35,915 nt of DNA from positions 1 through 35,915 of the forward strand of contig CAMDPX010000054.1 of NCBI GenBank assembly GCA_945905295.1. Reading direction: 5' to 3'. The position numbers and the translations under genes were made by a program. Every line of letters starts with the position of its first letter. Position 1 is the stretch's first letter. Source of the stretch: Planctomyces sp. SH-PL62 (GTDB lineage: Bacteria; Planctomycetota; Planctomycetia; Planctomycetales; Planctomycetaceae). Below the pieces are notes generated by a model. It was given only the letters and a program-made list of their open reading frames with translations, was not told where the DNA came from and made no database searches. Shown piece after piece: positions 15,801 to 24,719 of the stretch.

Positions 15801-16055
15801 TTATCCAAGAATGGTGTCGTAATCTCCGTGATGACCGATCCAAAACCACAACAAACCTTCCGGGCGTTCTTTGGCAAGCGCACGGTAATGCAACCCAACA
15901 CGCACGGACCAATAAACTCCAACCTTTTTCAATCGTAGTGAGGGATGATTTGGATCGCCCTTGAGGATCGTGAAGTTTTTGTCCGCCAAGTTCCGAATCT
16001 CCGCGGGTAATTTTCGGTAGTGGAACCAGAATTCAGGCGTCGCGAAATGCGTCAT
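15801..16055 (-). CDS. RelE/ParE-like toxin of a type II toxin-antitoxin pair, about 84 aa
   Basis: A small basic protein with the layout of RelE/ParE-superfamily toxins: an N-terminal helix pair (FWFHYRKLPAEIRNLADKNF), then a beta-rich part LRLKKVGVYWSVRVGLHYRALA, and the ending FWIGHHGDYDTIL. The VRVGLHYRA strand and the WIGHHGDYD motif are typical of this superfamily, whose members cut mRNA or poison gyrase. Which target applies here cannot be told. The ATG at 16055 overlaps the antitoxin stop as ATGA and is preferred over a GTG at 16067. The pair is lodged between two conserved envelope genes. Confidence 0.82.
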   Translation of the reverse strand: MTHFATPEFWFHYRKLPAEIRNLADKNFTILKGDPNHPSLRLKKVGVYWSVRVGLHYRALAKERPEGLLWFWIGHHGDYDTILG

Positions 16056-16249
16056 AGCGGCGTACACCGACCCGCTTCAAATTGTTCGTCGGCCTGACGT
16101 CCAAGAGCCTCCAAGCGACCGGCTTGCACGTCTTCCGCAAAACGCCGATCCCATTGATTGGCCATGAACTCATCAAACCAATTTGCAAACGTCACTAATT
16201 CCGTCTCAGAAAGTCGAGTGACGGTTTCTTCGAGTTCTTGCAGACTCAT
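16052..16249 (-). CDS. Antitoxin-like small protein, 65 aa
   Basis: A short acidic protein starting MSLQELEETVTRLSETEL, with a WDRRFAEDVQAGRLEALGRQAD segment and a C-terminal tail of the kind found in antitoxins that pair with RelE/ParE-like toxins. In such pairs the antitoxin is encoded first and binds the toxin through its C-terminus. There is no clear DNA-binding domain at this length. It sits directly upstream of, and overlaps, the toxin gene. The module is probably a mobile acquisition inside the envelope operon. Confidence 0.75.
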   Translation of the reverse strand: MSLQELEETVTRLSETELVTFANWFDEFMANQWDRRFAEDVQAGRLEALGRQADEQFEAGRCTPL

Positions 16250-16313
16250 GCTTCAATCCTTCACTTCCACATGAATTAGAGCGTCCGTAAATCTCGGAAA
16301 CGGCGGGCGAGGA

Positions 16314-18521
16314 TCATATCAGCCCAATTACCTTTCGACCCACCCAAAATACACCCAGCAAAAATACTAATAAGCCGGCGTAAACCGGGTGGCTCCAGAG
16401 TTGGACGCGGCGGATGGACGGTAATGGTTCCGGCAGATTAGCCAATAACTGCACGATTTCTCCGAGTTTCGCGGGCTCCAACACCTTGCCTCGCGTGACG
16501 CGGGCGATTTCTTCGAGCACCTCCGGCCGAGCCGGTTTGCCGATTCGTTCGGCGGCGACGCCCTGCACGAAGAACGAGGTTTCCAACGTCGCGTTCGTCT
16601 GTTTGCAGAGCAGCGTGACTTCGTGCTTGCCCGGTTCTTCGGCGGTGAAGCGGCTGTGGAAGACGCCCCACTCGTCGCCGGCGGAGATGAACCGCACCGT
16701 CTCGGCCTTGCCCGACGGGGCCACGATGCGCGCGGTGACGTCCCCTTTCGCGAGCGGCTCGCCGCTCCGTTCCATGACGTTCGCGTGCAGGGCGAGCGTC
16801 TGCCGCATCTGTGGTTGATCGGGGGAGTAATACAGTCGCATGGTTTCGCCCTTGGCCATGTTTCGTTGATATGCCATCCAACGGACGACCTGGCCCCAGA
16901 AGCGATAGTGATATTTGTCTTCGACTCCCTTCCGCCAACGCCACGCCCCGTCGGTCCCCATGAACAAGACCTTGCCCGCCCCGAACGTTCGAGTCACCAG
17001 CAGCGGCAAGCGGCCGTGCTCGTTGGTGATGTCTTTGTGAACGGCGAGCACTTCACTGCCCGCTTTGGCTCGGACGACGGGCGCGTACCACTGGAAGCCG
17101 GGGAGGTCTTCCCAGACTTCCATGTTGTCGTCGGTCGTGTCGGCCAGCTTCGTGAGCAAGCTGCGGCGTCCGAGTTCCGTCAACTCAAAATGCCCCTGAG
17201 TCCGCGAACCCCAACCGCTCGGCTGACCCTCATCGAGCAGCACCGGGTTGAGGTCCTCCAACTCCGTGCCGAGCAAACTGAACTGCCGCCCCTGCATCCC
17301 CGGCATGAAGACGAGCCCGCTGGCCTGATGCTCAACCAATCCTTTGAGCAAGCGGCATTGTTCTTCAGTGAGTTGTCCATCATCGATGCCGACGTCTCCC
17401 AAGAACACGACGTCGAACTTCGACAGCTCATCGAGGCCCGACGGAAACTGCTTGATGTAGTCCTTGTTGCCGCCACCGACTTTGCTCAGCCCCGGATGAA
17501 ACAGCAAACAGGAAACCTCAACCCCCGGATCGCGCGACAGCGCGTTGCGGAGAAAGCGGTACTCCCAGCGCGGATAAGACTCGACGACCAGCACTTTGAG
17601 TTTCTCTTCACGGATGACGATCGGAGCGGTCAGTTTGTTGTTGTCGACCAGCGTCTCGTCGCTGTGCTTGGGGACATCGAGCGTCAGCGTGAAGTCGCCG
17701 GTCGTCTTCGGCTTCCAGGTAACCGATTCACTAGTGCGACCCATCGCGGCAATGCGAACTTCCTTCGTGACCTCGTCGCCGTCCGAAGTCTTGAGCGTCA
17801 CGGTCGTCGTCGTTTCGCGCGGCAGCGAGCTTTCAATCGCAAACGGAATCCGCACGGACTTCCCCGCGATACCAAACGTCGGCGCGTCGAGGCTGAGCAA
17901 TTCCAAATCCGGCAACCGAATCGGACTCCCAACCGGCACCGCGAAGACCGGCACACCTTTCAATCGCAATCGTGAGGCCGCCTGCACGGGTGGCGGACCT
18001 TCGTTCCAGTCGCCGTCTGAAATCAGCACGACCCCCAGCAGGTTCTTGAATTTCTCCGGAGCCTGTGCGAGCGGCTCATGCAAATCGGTCCCGTGTCCCG
18101 GCTGCGGCGTCGCGAACGGTTGAATGACGACATTCATCCGCTCGTTCAGCTTTGCCCAGGCCGAGGGTTCGATCATCCCAGCGATGGCTTCTTTGCGAGC
18201 CATCAATGTCGAGTTCGGCGTCCCCGGCGAACTGCTCGGCGAAACGTCTTTCGTCCCCATGCTGGTCGATTCATCCCACAGCACGGCGATCGACGGCTTT
18301 TCGTCAGGCCGAAATTCCTCGACCCATTCCGGCTGATTGAACATCACCGCCGCCAGAGTGATGATCGTCAGCCGCAAGACTTCGAGCATCCCAAACGACG
18401 GCCGATAACCGGATCGCCGCCACGCGGCCCAGCAGAAACCGGCCGCGACCAACACTGCGATCACCGACACCGCCAGTGAGCCGGGAGTCCATAAGAACGT
18501 AAGTGAGCGTGTGGAGTTCAT
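16314..18521 (-). CDS. Membrane protein with VWA and class I glutamine-amidotransferase-like domains, 735 aa
   Basis: The N-terminus has two hydrophobic helices (about 15-34 and 48-62), then a VWA-type domain with a MIDAS-like DESTS at 83-87 and VVLISDGDWNEG near 165. A beta-sandwich stretch follows (PRETTTTVTLKTSDGD). A GATase/ThuA-like Rossmann domain begins at KVLVVESYPRWEYRFLRNAL (about 310) and includes FDVVFLGDVG and LVFMPGMQG. I do not see a convincing Cys-His-Glu amidotransferase triad, so catalytic activity is doubtful. A C-terminal helix (VYAGLLVFLLGVFWVG) anchors the end. The gene follows the BatA-like gene by 49 bp. It likely works with it as an envelope VWA pair served by the MoxR ATPase; this last point is inference from family context. 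Confidence 0.88.
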   Translation of the reverse strand: MNSTRSLTFLWTPGSLAVSVIAVLVAAGFCWAAWRRSGYRPSFGMLEVLRLTIITLAAVMFNQPEWVEEFRPDEKPSIAVLWDESTSMGTKDVSPSSSPGTPNSTLMARKEAIAGMIEPSAWAKLNERMNVVIQPFATPQPGHGTDLHEPLAQAPEKFKNLLGVVLISDGDWNEGPPPVQAASRLRLKGVPVFAVPVGSPIRLPDLELLSLDAPTFGIAGKSVRIPFAIESSLPRETTTTVTLKTSDGDEVTKEVRIAAMGRTSESVTWKPKTTGDFTLTLDVPKHSDETLVDNNKLTAPIVIREEKLKVLVVESYPRWEYRFLRNALSRDPGVEVSCLLFHPGLSKVGGGNKDYIKQFPSGLDELSKFDVVFLGDVGIDDGQLTEEQCRLLKGLVEHQASGLVFMPGMQGRQFSLLGTELEDLNPVLLDEGQPSGWGSRTQGHFELTELGRRSLLTKLADTTDDNMEVWEDLPGFQWYAPVVRAKAGSEVLAVHKDITNEHGRLPLLVTRTFGAGKVLFMGTDGAWRWRKGVEDKYHYRFWGQVVRWMAYQRNMAKGETMRLYYSPDQPQMRQTLALHANVMERSGEPLAKGDVTARIVAPSGKAETVRFISAGDEWGVFHSRFTAEEPGKHEVTLLCKQTNATLETSFFVQGVAAERIGKPARPEVLEEIARVTRGKVLEPAKLGEIVQLLANLPEPLPSIRRVQLWSHPVYAGLLVFLLGVFWVGRKVIGLI

Positions 18522-18570
18522 AAAAGTTTGGGAACGCGAATCTTCGCGAATCGGCGCTAATCAAAATCAA

Positions 18571-20631
18571 TTAGCGAAGATCAGCGGCGATGAGTGTTCT
18601 GTCTTTGTTTTTCATTTCCGTTTGAGTTGGCTCCGCAAACGCCACCTGAGTCACCGGCGCGGCGGGTTGAATGCGTGGCAGGCACAGGGCGGCCTCAACG
18701 ATCAATGCGATGATCATCGCAACGAGGAACAAACGCCAAATCTCTTGAATCAGCGCGGCGAGATTACCGGCCTTGTCATCGACACGTGCGAAATCGAGTC
18801 CTCGAAACAACTCTTCGACTCGCCCGTCGGCCAGGACCGCCGCTTGGTCTTCGACGCTCGCGCGATTGAGCGCCAGCAATCGTTCGCCTCCGGAATAAAC
18901 GCCGCCATGAAACGCGAACTCCGTCGAGAGCGCTTCCGGCGGACCGGCCAGTTGTTGCCACGCAGTCGGCTGTTCGCCGGAGACATCCCCAGCCACCAGT
19001 TGCCGAGTATTCCCCAACACCGCCGCGCCGAGTCCGAGCGCTCGTTGCACCAGCACATAGAAAACGACGCCATTCTCGGCCAGTGACGAATCGGCCGCCG
19101 CCGGAGTCGTCGCACAGAAATAGACACCGCCGCGATTCGTCGTCACGCGTGCCAGCAACGGTGCGCCCCCTTTGAGCGTCGCCAACGGTGTGTGTTCGCC
19201 CGACAGACCGCAGTACTTGCGGACCTGCAATTGTCCGACGGGCAATGCCGCTCCGCTTTGAGTGTTCGCCAGCAAATCTTGATCGGTGCGCCACGTTTCA
19301 ATCGCGATGCCGTCCGGAGACTCGTTCCAAGATTGCCAAGCCATGCCTGCGAATGCGGTGCTCGTCACACCCTGAGTCGGAAAGAAGATGATCTGCCCGC
19401 CTCGATCCACGAAGGCTTGAATGGCATCGGCCGCCGGACCATCAGGCAGCGCCGCCTGCCACAGCACGAGCGAGACTTGATCCCACTCAACGGTCGACAG
19501 TTGATCGACAGTGAGCAGTTCCGCCGCGAGCTTCACCGCCGGATCGGGCGAGATCCCCGCCGACAGTTGCAACGGCCGAGCGGCATTCACGTCATCGGCG
19601 ACAATGATCGTCTGCCGCACTGCCGGTTGATCGAACACGAAATAGAAATCGTTGTCGGCCGAGTTCGCATCCGCCGGGATCGAGACCTTACCCCAGCCGC
19701 GATCCTTCGAGCGTTCGATCGAAATGCGATGATCCTTCAACTCGAACGACGAGCCGGTCATCTCGACCGCGGCCTCTGAGCGTGCGCCTTCGATCTCGAA
19801 CGAGATCGGCACCGAAACTTTTTCGGCATCGTCCGCGACCCCTTCGCGGCTCAACTTGAGCGACACGAGCAGTTCGGCACCGTCGCTGCTTTGTTGCCGT
19901 CGCACGTTCGTCACGCGCAGCGACATGTTGCCCGTTGCTGGCTGCGCATACGCGAGCAAGTGAAACCGGACACCTTGCGTCAATTCCAGAAACGCGTCTC
20001 GCAGCGTCGCCCAGCGGCCGCTCTCGGAGTTCCAGTCGTTCGCTCGGATATCCGAGCAAATCCAAACCTCCGTCCGTCCCGACTTGTTCGCCTTCACATA
20101 ATCGTGAGCCGCTTGCAGCATCCCCGGCAGATCAGCCGACGCGCTGGCCGGTTCGGTCACCGGCAGATTCAGTAGCTCATCGGGCGATTCGATTTCGCGC
20201 GGTGTGTTCGTTGTGCTCTCGATCAACACCCACTTGGCCGAACCGAGCATGTTCAACGACCGAGCCAATTGATGCCGGCCTGTGTCGAGCTTCGTGCCAA
20301 CTTGCCCCTCACCCTGTTGCCGCATGCTCGGCGAACGGTCGAGCAAAACGATCGTCGTATCCGGACGACCTCCGGCGGTCAGTCCCAACCAACCGCTCGC
20401 CAACGGCCGAGCAACGCCGACGATCAATCCCGCAATGGCCAACGTGCGAAACAGCAGGATCAACCACTGCCGCAGCTTCGCATACCCGCGCGACATCCGA
20501 TTCGCCGCGAGCAGAAACATCATCGCCCCCCAGCGGATCGTCTGAAACCGCCGCTGGTTGATGAGGTGAATCAAGATCGGCAGCGAGATCAACGGCAGGC
20601 CGGCGAGCAGAAGTGGTTGGAGGAAACTCAT
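18571..20631 (-). CDS. BatA-like membrane protein with VWA domain, about 686 aa
   Basis: The N-terminus matches the aerotolerance-regulator (BatA) N-terminal region. It has a hydrophobic helix with LPLISLPILIHLINQRRFQTIRWGAM (about 12-37) and a second helix near 56-74. A VWA domain follows with the MIDAS motif DRSPS at 98-102 and VWICSDIRANDW later. A long periplasmic part contains another Rossmann-like segment (FVDRGGQIIFFPTQG), and a C-terminal helix (LFLVAMIIALIVEAALCL) precedes a short cytoplasmic tail. I chose the ATG at 20631 (MSFLQPLLLAG) over one five codons upstream because it matches the usual family start. Separated from DUF58 by a 142-bp gap, most of which is a dispersed repeat. 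Confidence 0.9.
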   Translation of the reverse strand: MSFLQPLLLAGLPLISLPILIHLINQRRFQTIRWGAMMFLLAANRMSRGYAKLRQWLILLFRTLAIAGLIVGVARPLASGWLGLTAGGRPDTTIVLLDRSPSMRQQGEGQVGTKLDTGRHQLARSLNMLGSAKWVLIESTTNTPREIESPDELLNLPVTEPASASADLPGMLQAAHDYVKANKSGRTEVWICSDIRANDWNSESGRWATLRDAFLELTQGVRFHLLAYAQPATGNMSLRVTNVRRQQSSDGAELLVSLKLSREGVADDAEKVSVPISFEIEGARSEAAVEMTGSSFELKDHRISIERSKDRGWGKVSIPADANSADNDFYFVFDQPAVRQTIIVADDVNAARPLQLSAGISPDPAVKLAAELLTVDQLSTVEWDQVSLVLWQAALPDGPAADAIQAFVDRGGQIIFFPTQGVTSTAFAGMAWQSWNESPDGIAIETWRTDQDLLANTQSGAALPVGQLQVRKYCGLSGEHTPLATLKGGAPLLARVTTNRGGVYFCATTPAAADSSLAENGVVFYVLVQRALGLGAAVLGNTRQLVAGDVSGEQPTAWQQLAGPPEALSTEFAFHGGVYSGGERLLALNRASVEDQAAVLADGRVEELFRGLDFARVDDKAGNLAALIQEIWRLFLVAMIIALIVEAALCLPRIQPAAPVTQVAFAEPTQTEMKNKDRTLIAADLR

Positions 20632-20640
20632 GAGTGGAAG

Positions 20641-20772
20641 CTCCAATTACCAAAACCCAATGTCCAATGAATGTCCAAAACCCAAGTTCCAATTTCCAAA
20701 CCTGCGCATGGCACCGTTTGGAATTGGGAACGTCGGATTTCATTGGTCATTGGGATTTGGACCTTAGACATT
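20641..20772. repeat. CCAA/TTGG low-complexity imperfect inverted repeat
   Basis: The left half (20641-20700) is built of CCAATTACC, CCCAATG, TGTCCAATGAATG and CCAAA words. The right half (20729-20772) has the complementary TTTGGAATTGGG, CATTGGTCATTGGG and TTTGGACC words. It fills the gap between DUF58 and BatA-like genes and is related to the copies that encode signal peptides at 4144-4283 and 5297-5365. No gene is seen in it. Confidence 0.75.
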
Positions 20773-20773
20773 C

Positions 20774-21694
20774 TCAACGCACTCCCTTCGTCCGCGTGCG
20801 GCCGACGAGAAATCGCATCAACACTTGCTCGAAGTTTTCGTCGAGGCTGACTTGGTGGTAATCCATCGCGGACTCCAGCACGACTTGTTTCAGGCCGGCG
20901 AGGTATTGCTTCAACGCCTTTTGATAGCGGTCGGCGATTTCGTTGGGTTCGGCGAAGATGGCCGGGCCACCTTCCATGTCGATGAACCGCATCGGACGCC
21001 GGAACGTGAAGCTCAGTTCCTGCGGATCGAGCAATTGGAAAAGTGCGACATCGTGCTTGCGGAAGTGCAGATGCTGGAAGCAACCGCGCAGCAGGTCCGG
21101 TTCCACGAAGAAGTCGGAAATCACGACGATCAACGCCCGTTGCCGAATCGTCTCGGCGAGTTCGTGCAGCACGGGGACAAGTTGCGTCTCACCATTGGGC
21201 TGAGCTTGTTCGAGGATTTCAAAGACGTTCATCAAGTGCGCGGGACTTCGCTTCGGCGGAATGTTGCGGACGATGCCATTCGCCACACATGAAAGGCCGA
21301 CCGCGTCTCCTTGTTGACTCGCCAGATAAGCCAGCGATCCGGCCAACTTGCGGGCGTATTCGATCTTCGTGATACCGGTCGAACCGAAGTCCATCGAACC
21401 GCTTGTGTCGAGCACCACGCACAGCCGCAAGTTCGTGTCCGCCTCGAACTCTTTGACATAGAAGCGATCGGAGCGTCCATACGCTCGCCAATCGAGCCGC
21501 CGCAGGTCATCGCCGGGGACATATTTTCGATACTCGGCAAATTCGACGCTGGCCCCGCGATGCGGACTGGTATGTCGCCCCGACACGCCACCCAACATCG
21601 GCCGCCGAGCACACAGCGGCACTGCGGCCAAACGCGAGAGCGCGCCAGTGTCCAAGAAGCTACGAGGTTGACGATCGGCAAACATCAGATTCAC
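20774..21694 (-). CDS. DUF58 family protein with VWA-like domain, 306 aa
   Basis: Shows the DUF58 signature YRKYVPGDDLRRLDWRAYGR (about 55-74) followed by a FYVKEFEAD strand and a VWA-like core with DTSGSM at 96-101, the expected MIDAS position. DUF58 proteins are almost always encoded next to MoxR ATPases and are thought to be partners or substrates in envelope assembly or maturation. There is no signal peptide or membrane helix, so this copy is likely cytoplasmic. The first codon is a GTG at 21694, 4 bp after the upstream stop; an ATG three codons later is equally plausible. A nuclease gene and an EF-hand gene intervene between it and MoxR. Confidence 0.92.
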   Translation of the reverse strand: MNLMFADRQPRSFLDTGALSRLAAVPLCARRPMLGGVSGRHTSPHRGASVEFAEYRKYVPGDDLRRLDWRAYGRSDRFYVKEFEADTNLRLCVVLDTSGSMDFGSTGITKIEYARKLAGSLAYLASQQGDAVGLSCVANGIVRNIPPKRSPAHLMNVFEILEQAQPNGETQLVPVLHELAETIRQRALIVVISDFFVEPDLLRGCFQHLHFRKHDVALFQLLDPQELSFTFRRPMRFIDMEGGPAIFAEPNEIADRYQKALKQYLAGLKQVVLESAMDYHQVSLDENFEQVLMRFLVGRTRTKGVR

Positions 21695-21698
21695 GCTC

Positions 21699-23660
21699 TC
21701 AATAATCGCCGCTGACCACGATCAGCCGCTTGCCGTCTGGAGTCCAGCAGGCATCGGTGTTGTTGCGAGTTTTGTCCTGCCCCGGCACAAGCTGCGGAGG
21801 ATCGTTCTTGTCCGGGTTGAATTCGTACAACTGCACGTGGCTCCGCTCGGTGCAGGTCATTGCGAAGATGATACGGTCCCCTTGCGGATGCCAGGCGAAG
21901 TCGGCGTTCAGATGCAACTTGCCCGAATGATGCACTTTCAACTCGGGCGCGGTTCCGGTCATCTTCACGGTGGCGACTTGCAACATCCCCTCCGGCGTCG
22001 TTCCTTTGAAGCAGAGCCGCCGGCTGTCCGGAGACCAGGTCATGTTCCAGTAGATTTGATTGAACGGTCCATCCAAGTGCGTGACGGTTTCTGTGGTCTC
22101 GACGTCATACGATTTGAGAGCGGTGCCGTCCGTGAACGCGATCTTCTTTCCATCCGGTGACCATTGGGCTCCCCAGCCGGGGCAAACGTGTTTGTGCAGA
22201 TCCCCTTCGACTTGCATGATCCACACGCCGTATTGCGGAGCACTTCGCGAACAGGTCAGGCTCCGGCCGTCCTTCGACCAGGTTGGCATCATGCCCGATT
22301 CAATTTGGCGAGGATTGCCGCCGTCGATGCTCATCACGAACACCGATGAGCTTCCCTGTTGCTTGACCGGCCAGGCGTCGAACGCGATCCACTTACCGTC
22401 GGGCGAAACGGCCGGCGATCCGCAGGCCGGATACCCCTTGAACTGAAACAGCGACCGCCAGCCGGTGCCGTCGGAGTTCATCACGAAGAACTCGTCCTGA
22501 GTTTTCGTGGTGAACGAGAACTCGGTCGTGTCCAAGACGCCGTCGTGATTCACGTCCAGCTTTTGAAAGTTGACCCAGCGCAACAGCGGGAACTCAAACT
22601 GATCGAGCTTGAATTCGGCAAACGTCAATCCGCCGTCGCCATCCGGATCGGTGATCGGGTTGTGCCAGGGGACGACCATGTTGGCTTGCATCGTCATCCG
22701 GTACTCGGCCAGCGACAGCGCTCGGTCCCCATCGTCATCGAAACCGGGGAACACGCTGGCGGCGAGCTTCTTTTTCCAATCGGGCGTTCCCGCCATCAGC
22801 TCGTGCAGATCGACGAGCGCATCCAGATTCGTGTCCAACTGCCGAAACTCGTCCACCGGATCGGTCCACGCGCGATGTGGGATGAGACACCACTCGGTGA
22901 ACGACAGGAACGACAGCCCGTCCCCCCCGTCGGTGTTGGCCTTGTCGAATTCCTCGGCCGCCTTGGCTCCCGCGAAGGATCGCTCGAGGAACTCCGATCG
23001 TTCGAGAACGCCGTTGCGGTTCAGGTCGATGTACTGAAACAGCATGAAATTGTTGACGCGACCACTGGGTTCACGCAGAAGCTTCCCGTCAATGCGGCGG
23101 ATCCCCAACTGGACCTCCAAAAAGTGCCGAGCCTCATCGCGACTGACTGTTCGGCTGCCATCCAGATCCGCTTCCGCGACCGTCGGCCGAGCCCCGCCCG
23201 AAAAGGTTCGTGAAAAGGCAGCAATGAATTGGCTCGCGTCGATTTGCACATCGGGCTTCTGATCCCAATTGTCGAACGACCCATCCATCGCGGCGACCGA
23301 CTTCGCAAGCAACTCCAGCATGGGATCGGGCAACTTGCCGCGGTGCTCGGCAGGGACGACCGTCGGCAGCGTCGCGAATTCGTCCTTCGAGAGAAATCCG
23401 TCTGCATCCAGATCGAACAACTTGAAGTCCCGCTTCGCGATGGCGGCCTGGTCCTTCGACGCCGTCGCTTGGAACTCTTCCAGCGAAAGCTTCTTGTTGT
23501 TATCGAGGTCAAGCTTCGCAAACTTCTCTGCCACGATCTGCGGCATCCCCCGTGTTTCGTCCTCGGCGTAAGCGTTGACGTTGACCGTTGCGCTCCACGC
23601 CAAAGCATTCACCAGCACGAGCCAGCAGCCTGCTCGACCAACCGTACTCCGAGAAAGCAT
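21699..23660 (-). CDS. Secreted EF-hand repeat protein with C-terminal TolB-like beta-propeller, about 653 aa
   Basis: A signal peptide (about 1-32, ending NAYAEDE) follows an ATG at 23660 with an AAAGGAGAGG sequence upstream, which argues against the longer frame to 23726. At least nine EF-hand-like loops follow. Examples are DLDNNKKLSLEEF (51-63), DLDADGFLSKDEF (83-95), DLNRNGVLERSEF, DPDGDGGLTFAEF and DVNHDGVLDTTEF; several others are degenerate. The last ~250 residues contain repeated (S/T)PDG-K motifs (SPDGKWIAF, SPDGKKIAF, TPDGKRLIV) of TolB/PD40-type propeller blades. Probable role: calcium-binding exported protein with a protein- or glycan-binding propeller. It separates MoxR from DUF58, which is not the usual order, so it may be inserted. 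Confidence 0.88.
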   Translation of the reverse strand: MLSRSTVGRAGCWLVLVNALAWSATVNVNAYAEDETRGMPQIVAEKFAKLDLDNNKKLSLEEFQATASKDQAAIAKRDFKLFDLDADGFLSKDEFATLPTVVPAEHRGKLPDPMLELLAKSVAAMDGSFDNWDQKPDVQIDASQFIAAFSRTFSGGARPTVAEADLDGSRTVSRDEARHFLEVQLGIRRIDGKLLREPSGRVNNFMLFQYIDLNRNGVLERSEFLERSFAGAKAAEEFDKANTDGGDGLSFLSFTEWCLIPHRAWTDPVDEFRQLDTNLDALVDLHELMAGTPDWKKKLAASVFPGFDDDGDRALSLAEYRMTMQANMVVPWHNPITDPDGDGGLTFAEFKLDQFEFPLLRWVNFQKLDVNHDGVLDTTEFSFTTKTQDEFFVMNSDGTGWRSLFQFKGYPACGSPAVSPDGKWIAFDAWPVKQQGSSSVFVMSIDGGNPRQIESGMMPTWSKDGRSLTCSRSAPQYGVWIMQVEGDLHKHVCPGWGAQWSPDGKKIAFTDGTALKSYDVETTETVTHLDGPFNQIYWNMTWSPDSRRLCFKGTTPEGMLQVATVKMTGTAPELKVHHSGKLHLNADFAWHPQGDRIIFAMTCTERSHVQLYEFNPDKNDPPQLVPGQDKTRNNTDACWTPDGKRLIVVSGDY

Positions 23661-23701
23661 GGAATCCCTCTCCTTTCGACCACGATGGGCGACGGCATGT
23701 C

Positions 23702-24685
23702 TCACGATTGCCTCGCCTGCCGCCAAATAGTCCGAAGCGATTCCACCGAATCCACGGTTTGCACGACGGCTCGCGCCGCTTGCAACGCCGCGAGATCCGT
23801 CAACGACTTCAACTCGTCCAGCGTCTGCGGCTCAATCCCGCCGAATCGCACTTCGAGGACGGCTTGAATCGTGTCCCGCAATCCTTCGAGTTGAGCCAGT
23901 GACAGCCCTTGTGACAGCCCTTGTGACACCCCCTTTTCGATCGCGCGTCTTTCAAAACCGGTGATGTAGGGCATCTTTTTCTCCTGTTCGATTGTTGCCA
24001 AATCGGCTGCAAGTGTTCTCTCCAGGTCGTCCGGCAAAACCATCAGCCAGTCGATCAAGCGAAACAGCTCCAGGATATCTTGTCGAGTCCATCCACGTTC
24101 AAACAAAAATCGGACTAACTGAGTCTTCCAGCGCAGTCGTGAATTGGGGTCGCGTGTCGTTTCCTTCGCCTTGAGATGCGCCATGACGACCACGGCGATT
24201 CGGTTTTGACTCTGTTCCAAGTCGCTCCAGCGTTCGGTGAAATCGAGCAACTTGGCTGTTGGGAAATCAAACCGCACCTCGCAGCCGCACAATGCGGTTT
24301 GATAGTTCGCCGGTCGCCAGTTGGGGTTTTCGTCGGCCAGCACCGCCAGACTCACGACCGGCCGGTTGTAATTGTCGAAGAGCCGGATGTAGTACACGAA
24401 CATCCGCTGACCAAACTCCGCCTCCTCATCTCCTTGAACTTCGATGTGAATCAGAATCCATTTTTCTTCGCCGTTCTTCAACCAGACTTTGACCAGCTTA
24501 TCGACGTAGCGCCGTCCCAGTTCCGAGTCGCGAACAATCTGTTGCAGTTCCTTGTCGAGAAATTCGTAACCACGGCTCCAATCCACTGCGGCATGAATTT
24601 CAGGGAATAGCAGCAGCAGGAAGTCCTCCAGATAGAACTCGATTGCTTCTTTCCATGGGCTGTCGAAATCAAACATTGCATACAT
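23702..24685 (-). CDS. Rpn-like PD-(D/E)XK nuclease/transposase-family protein, 327 aa
   Basis: The N-terminal half fits the Rpn/recombination-promoting nuclease fold. It has WKEAIEFYLEDFLLLLFPE (11-29), VDKLVKVWL with Asp62, and the active-site strand WILIHIEVQGD with Glu82-x-Gln84. A helical C-terminal region follows. It contains a short tandem repeat (GVSQGLSQGLSLAQLEGL) encoded by a 12-bp DNA repeat, typical of the variable tail of this family. These proteins cut DNA and promote RecA-independent exchange in enteric relatives; whether this one is active is not known. It lies between MoxR and the EF-hand gene and is likely a mobile insertion. The start at 24685 has a weak ribosome-binding site. 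Confidence 0.82.
   Translation of the reverse strand: MYAMFDFDSPWKEAIEFYLEDFLLLLFPEIHAAVDWSRGYEFLDKELQQIVRDSELGRRYVDKLVKVWLKNGEEKWILIHIEVQGDEEAEFGQRMFVYYIRLFDNYNRPVVSLAVLADENPNWRPANYQTALCGCEVRFDFPTAKLLDFTERWSDLEQSQNRIAVVVMAHLKAKETTRDPNSRLRWKTQLVRFLFERGWTRQDILELFRLIDWLMVLPDDLERTLAADLATIEQEKKMPYITGFERRAIEKGVSQGLSQGLSLAQLEGLRDTIQAVLEVRFGGIEPQTLDELKSLTDLAALQAARAVVQTVDSVESLRTIWRQARQS
23900..23928. repeat. 12-bp tandem repeat in the Rpn-like gene
   Basis: The unit TGACAGCCCTTG occurs twice (23900-23911 and 23912-23923) and a third partial copy begins at 23924. It encodes four-residue repeats (SQGL) in frame. The unit length is a multiple of three, so copy-number change would keep the frame open. 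Confidence 0.85.
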
Positions 24686-24719
24686 CGCTCAGGACGAAGG
24701 CGTTGTTCTTCGGGCCACA

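Noticed and set aside
16623-17975. 450-codon plus-strand open frame opposite the VWA/GATase-like gene
   Set aside because: Antisense to a gene with clear VWA and Rossmann motifs; the translation has no recognisable features.
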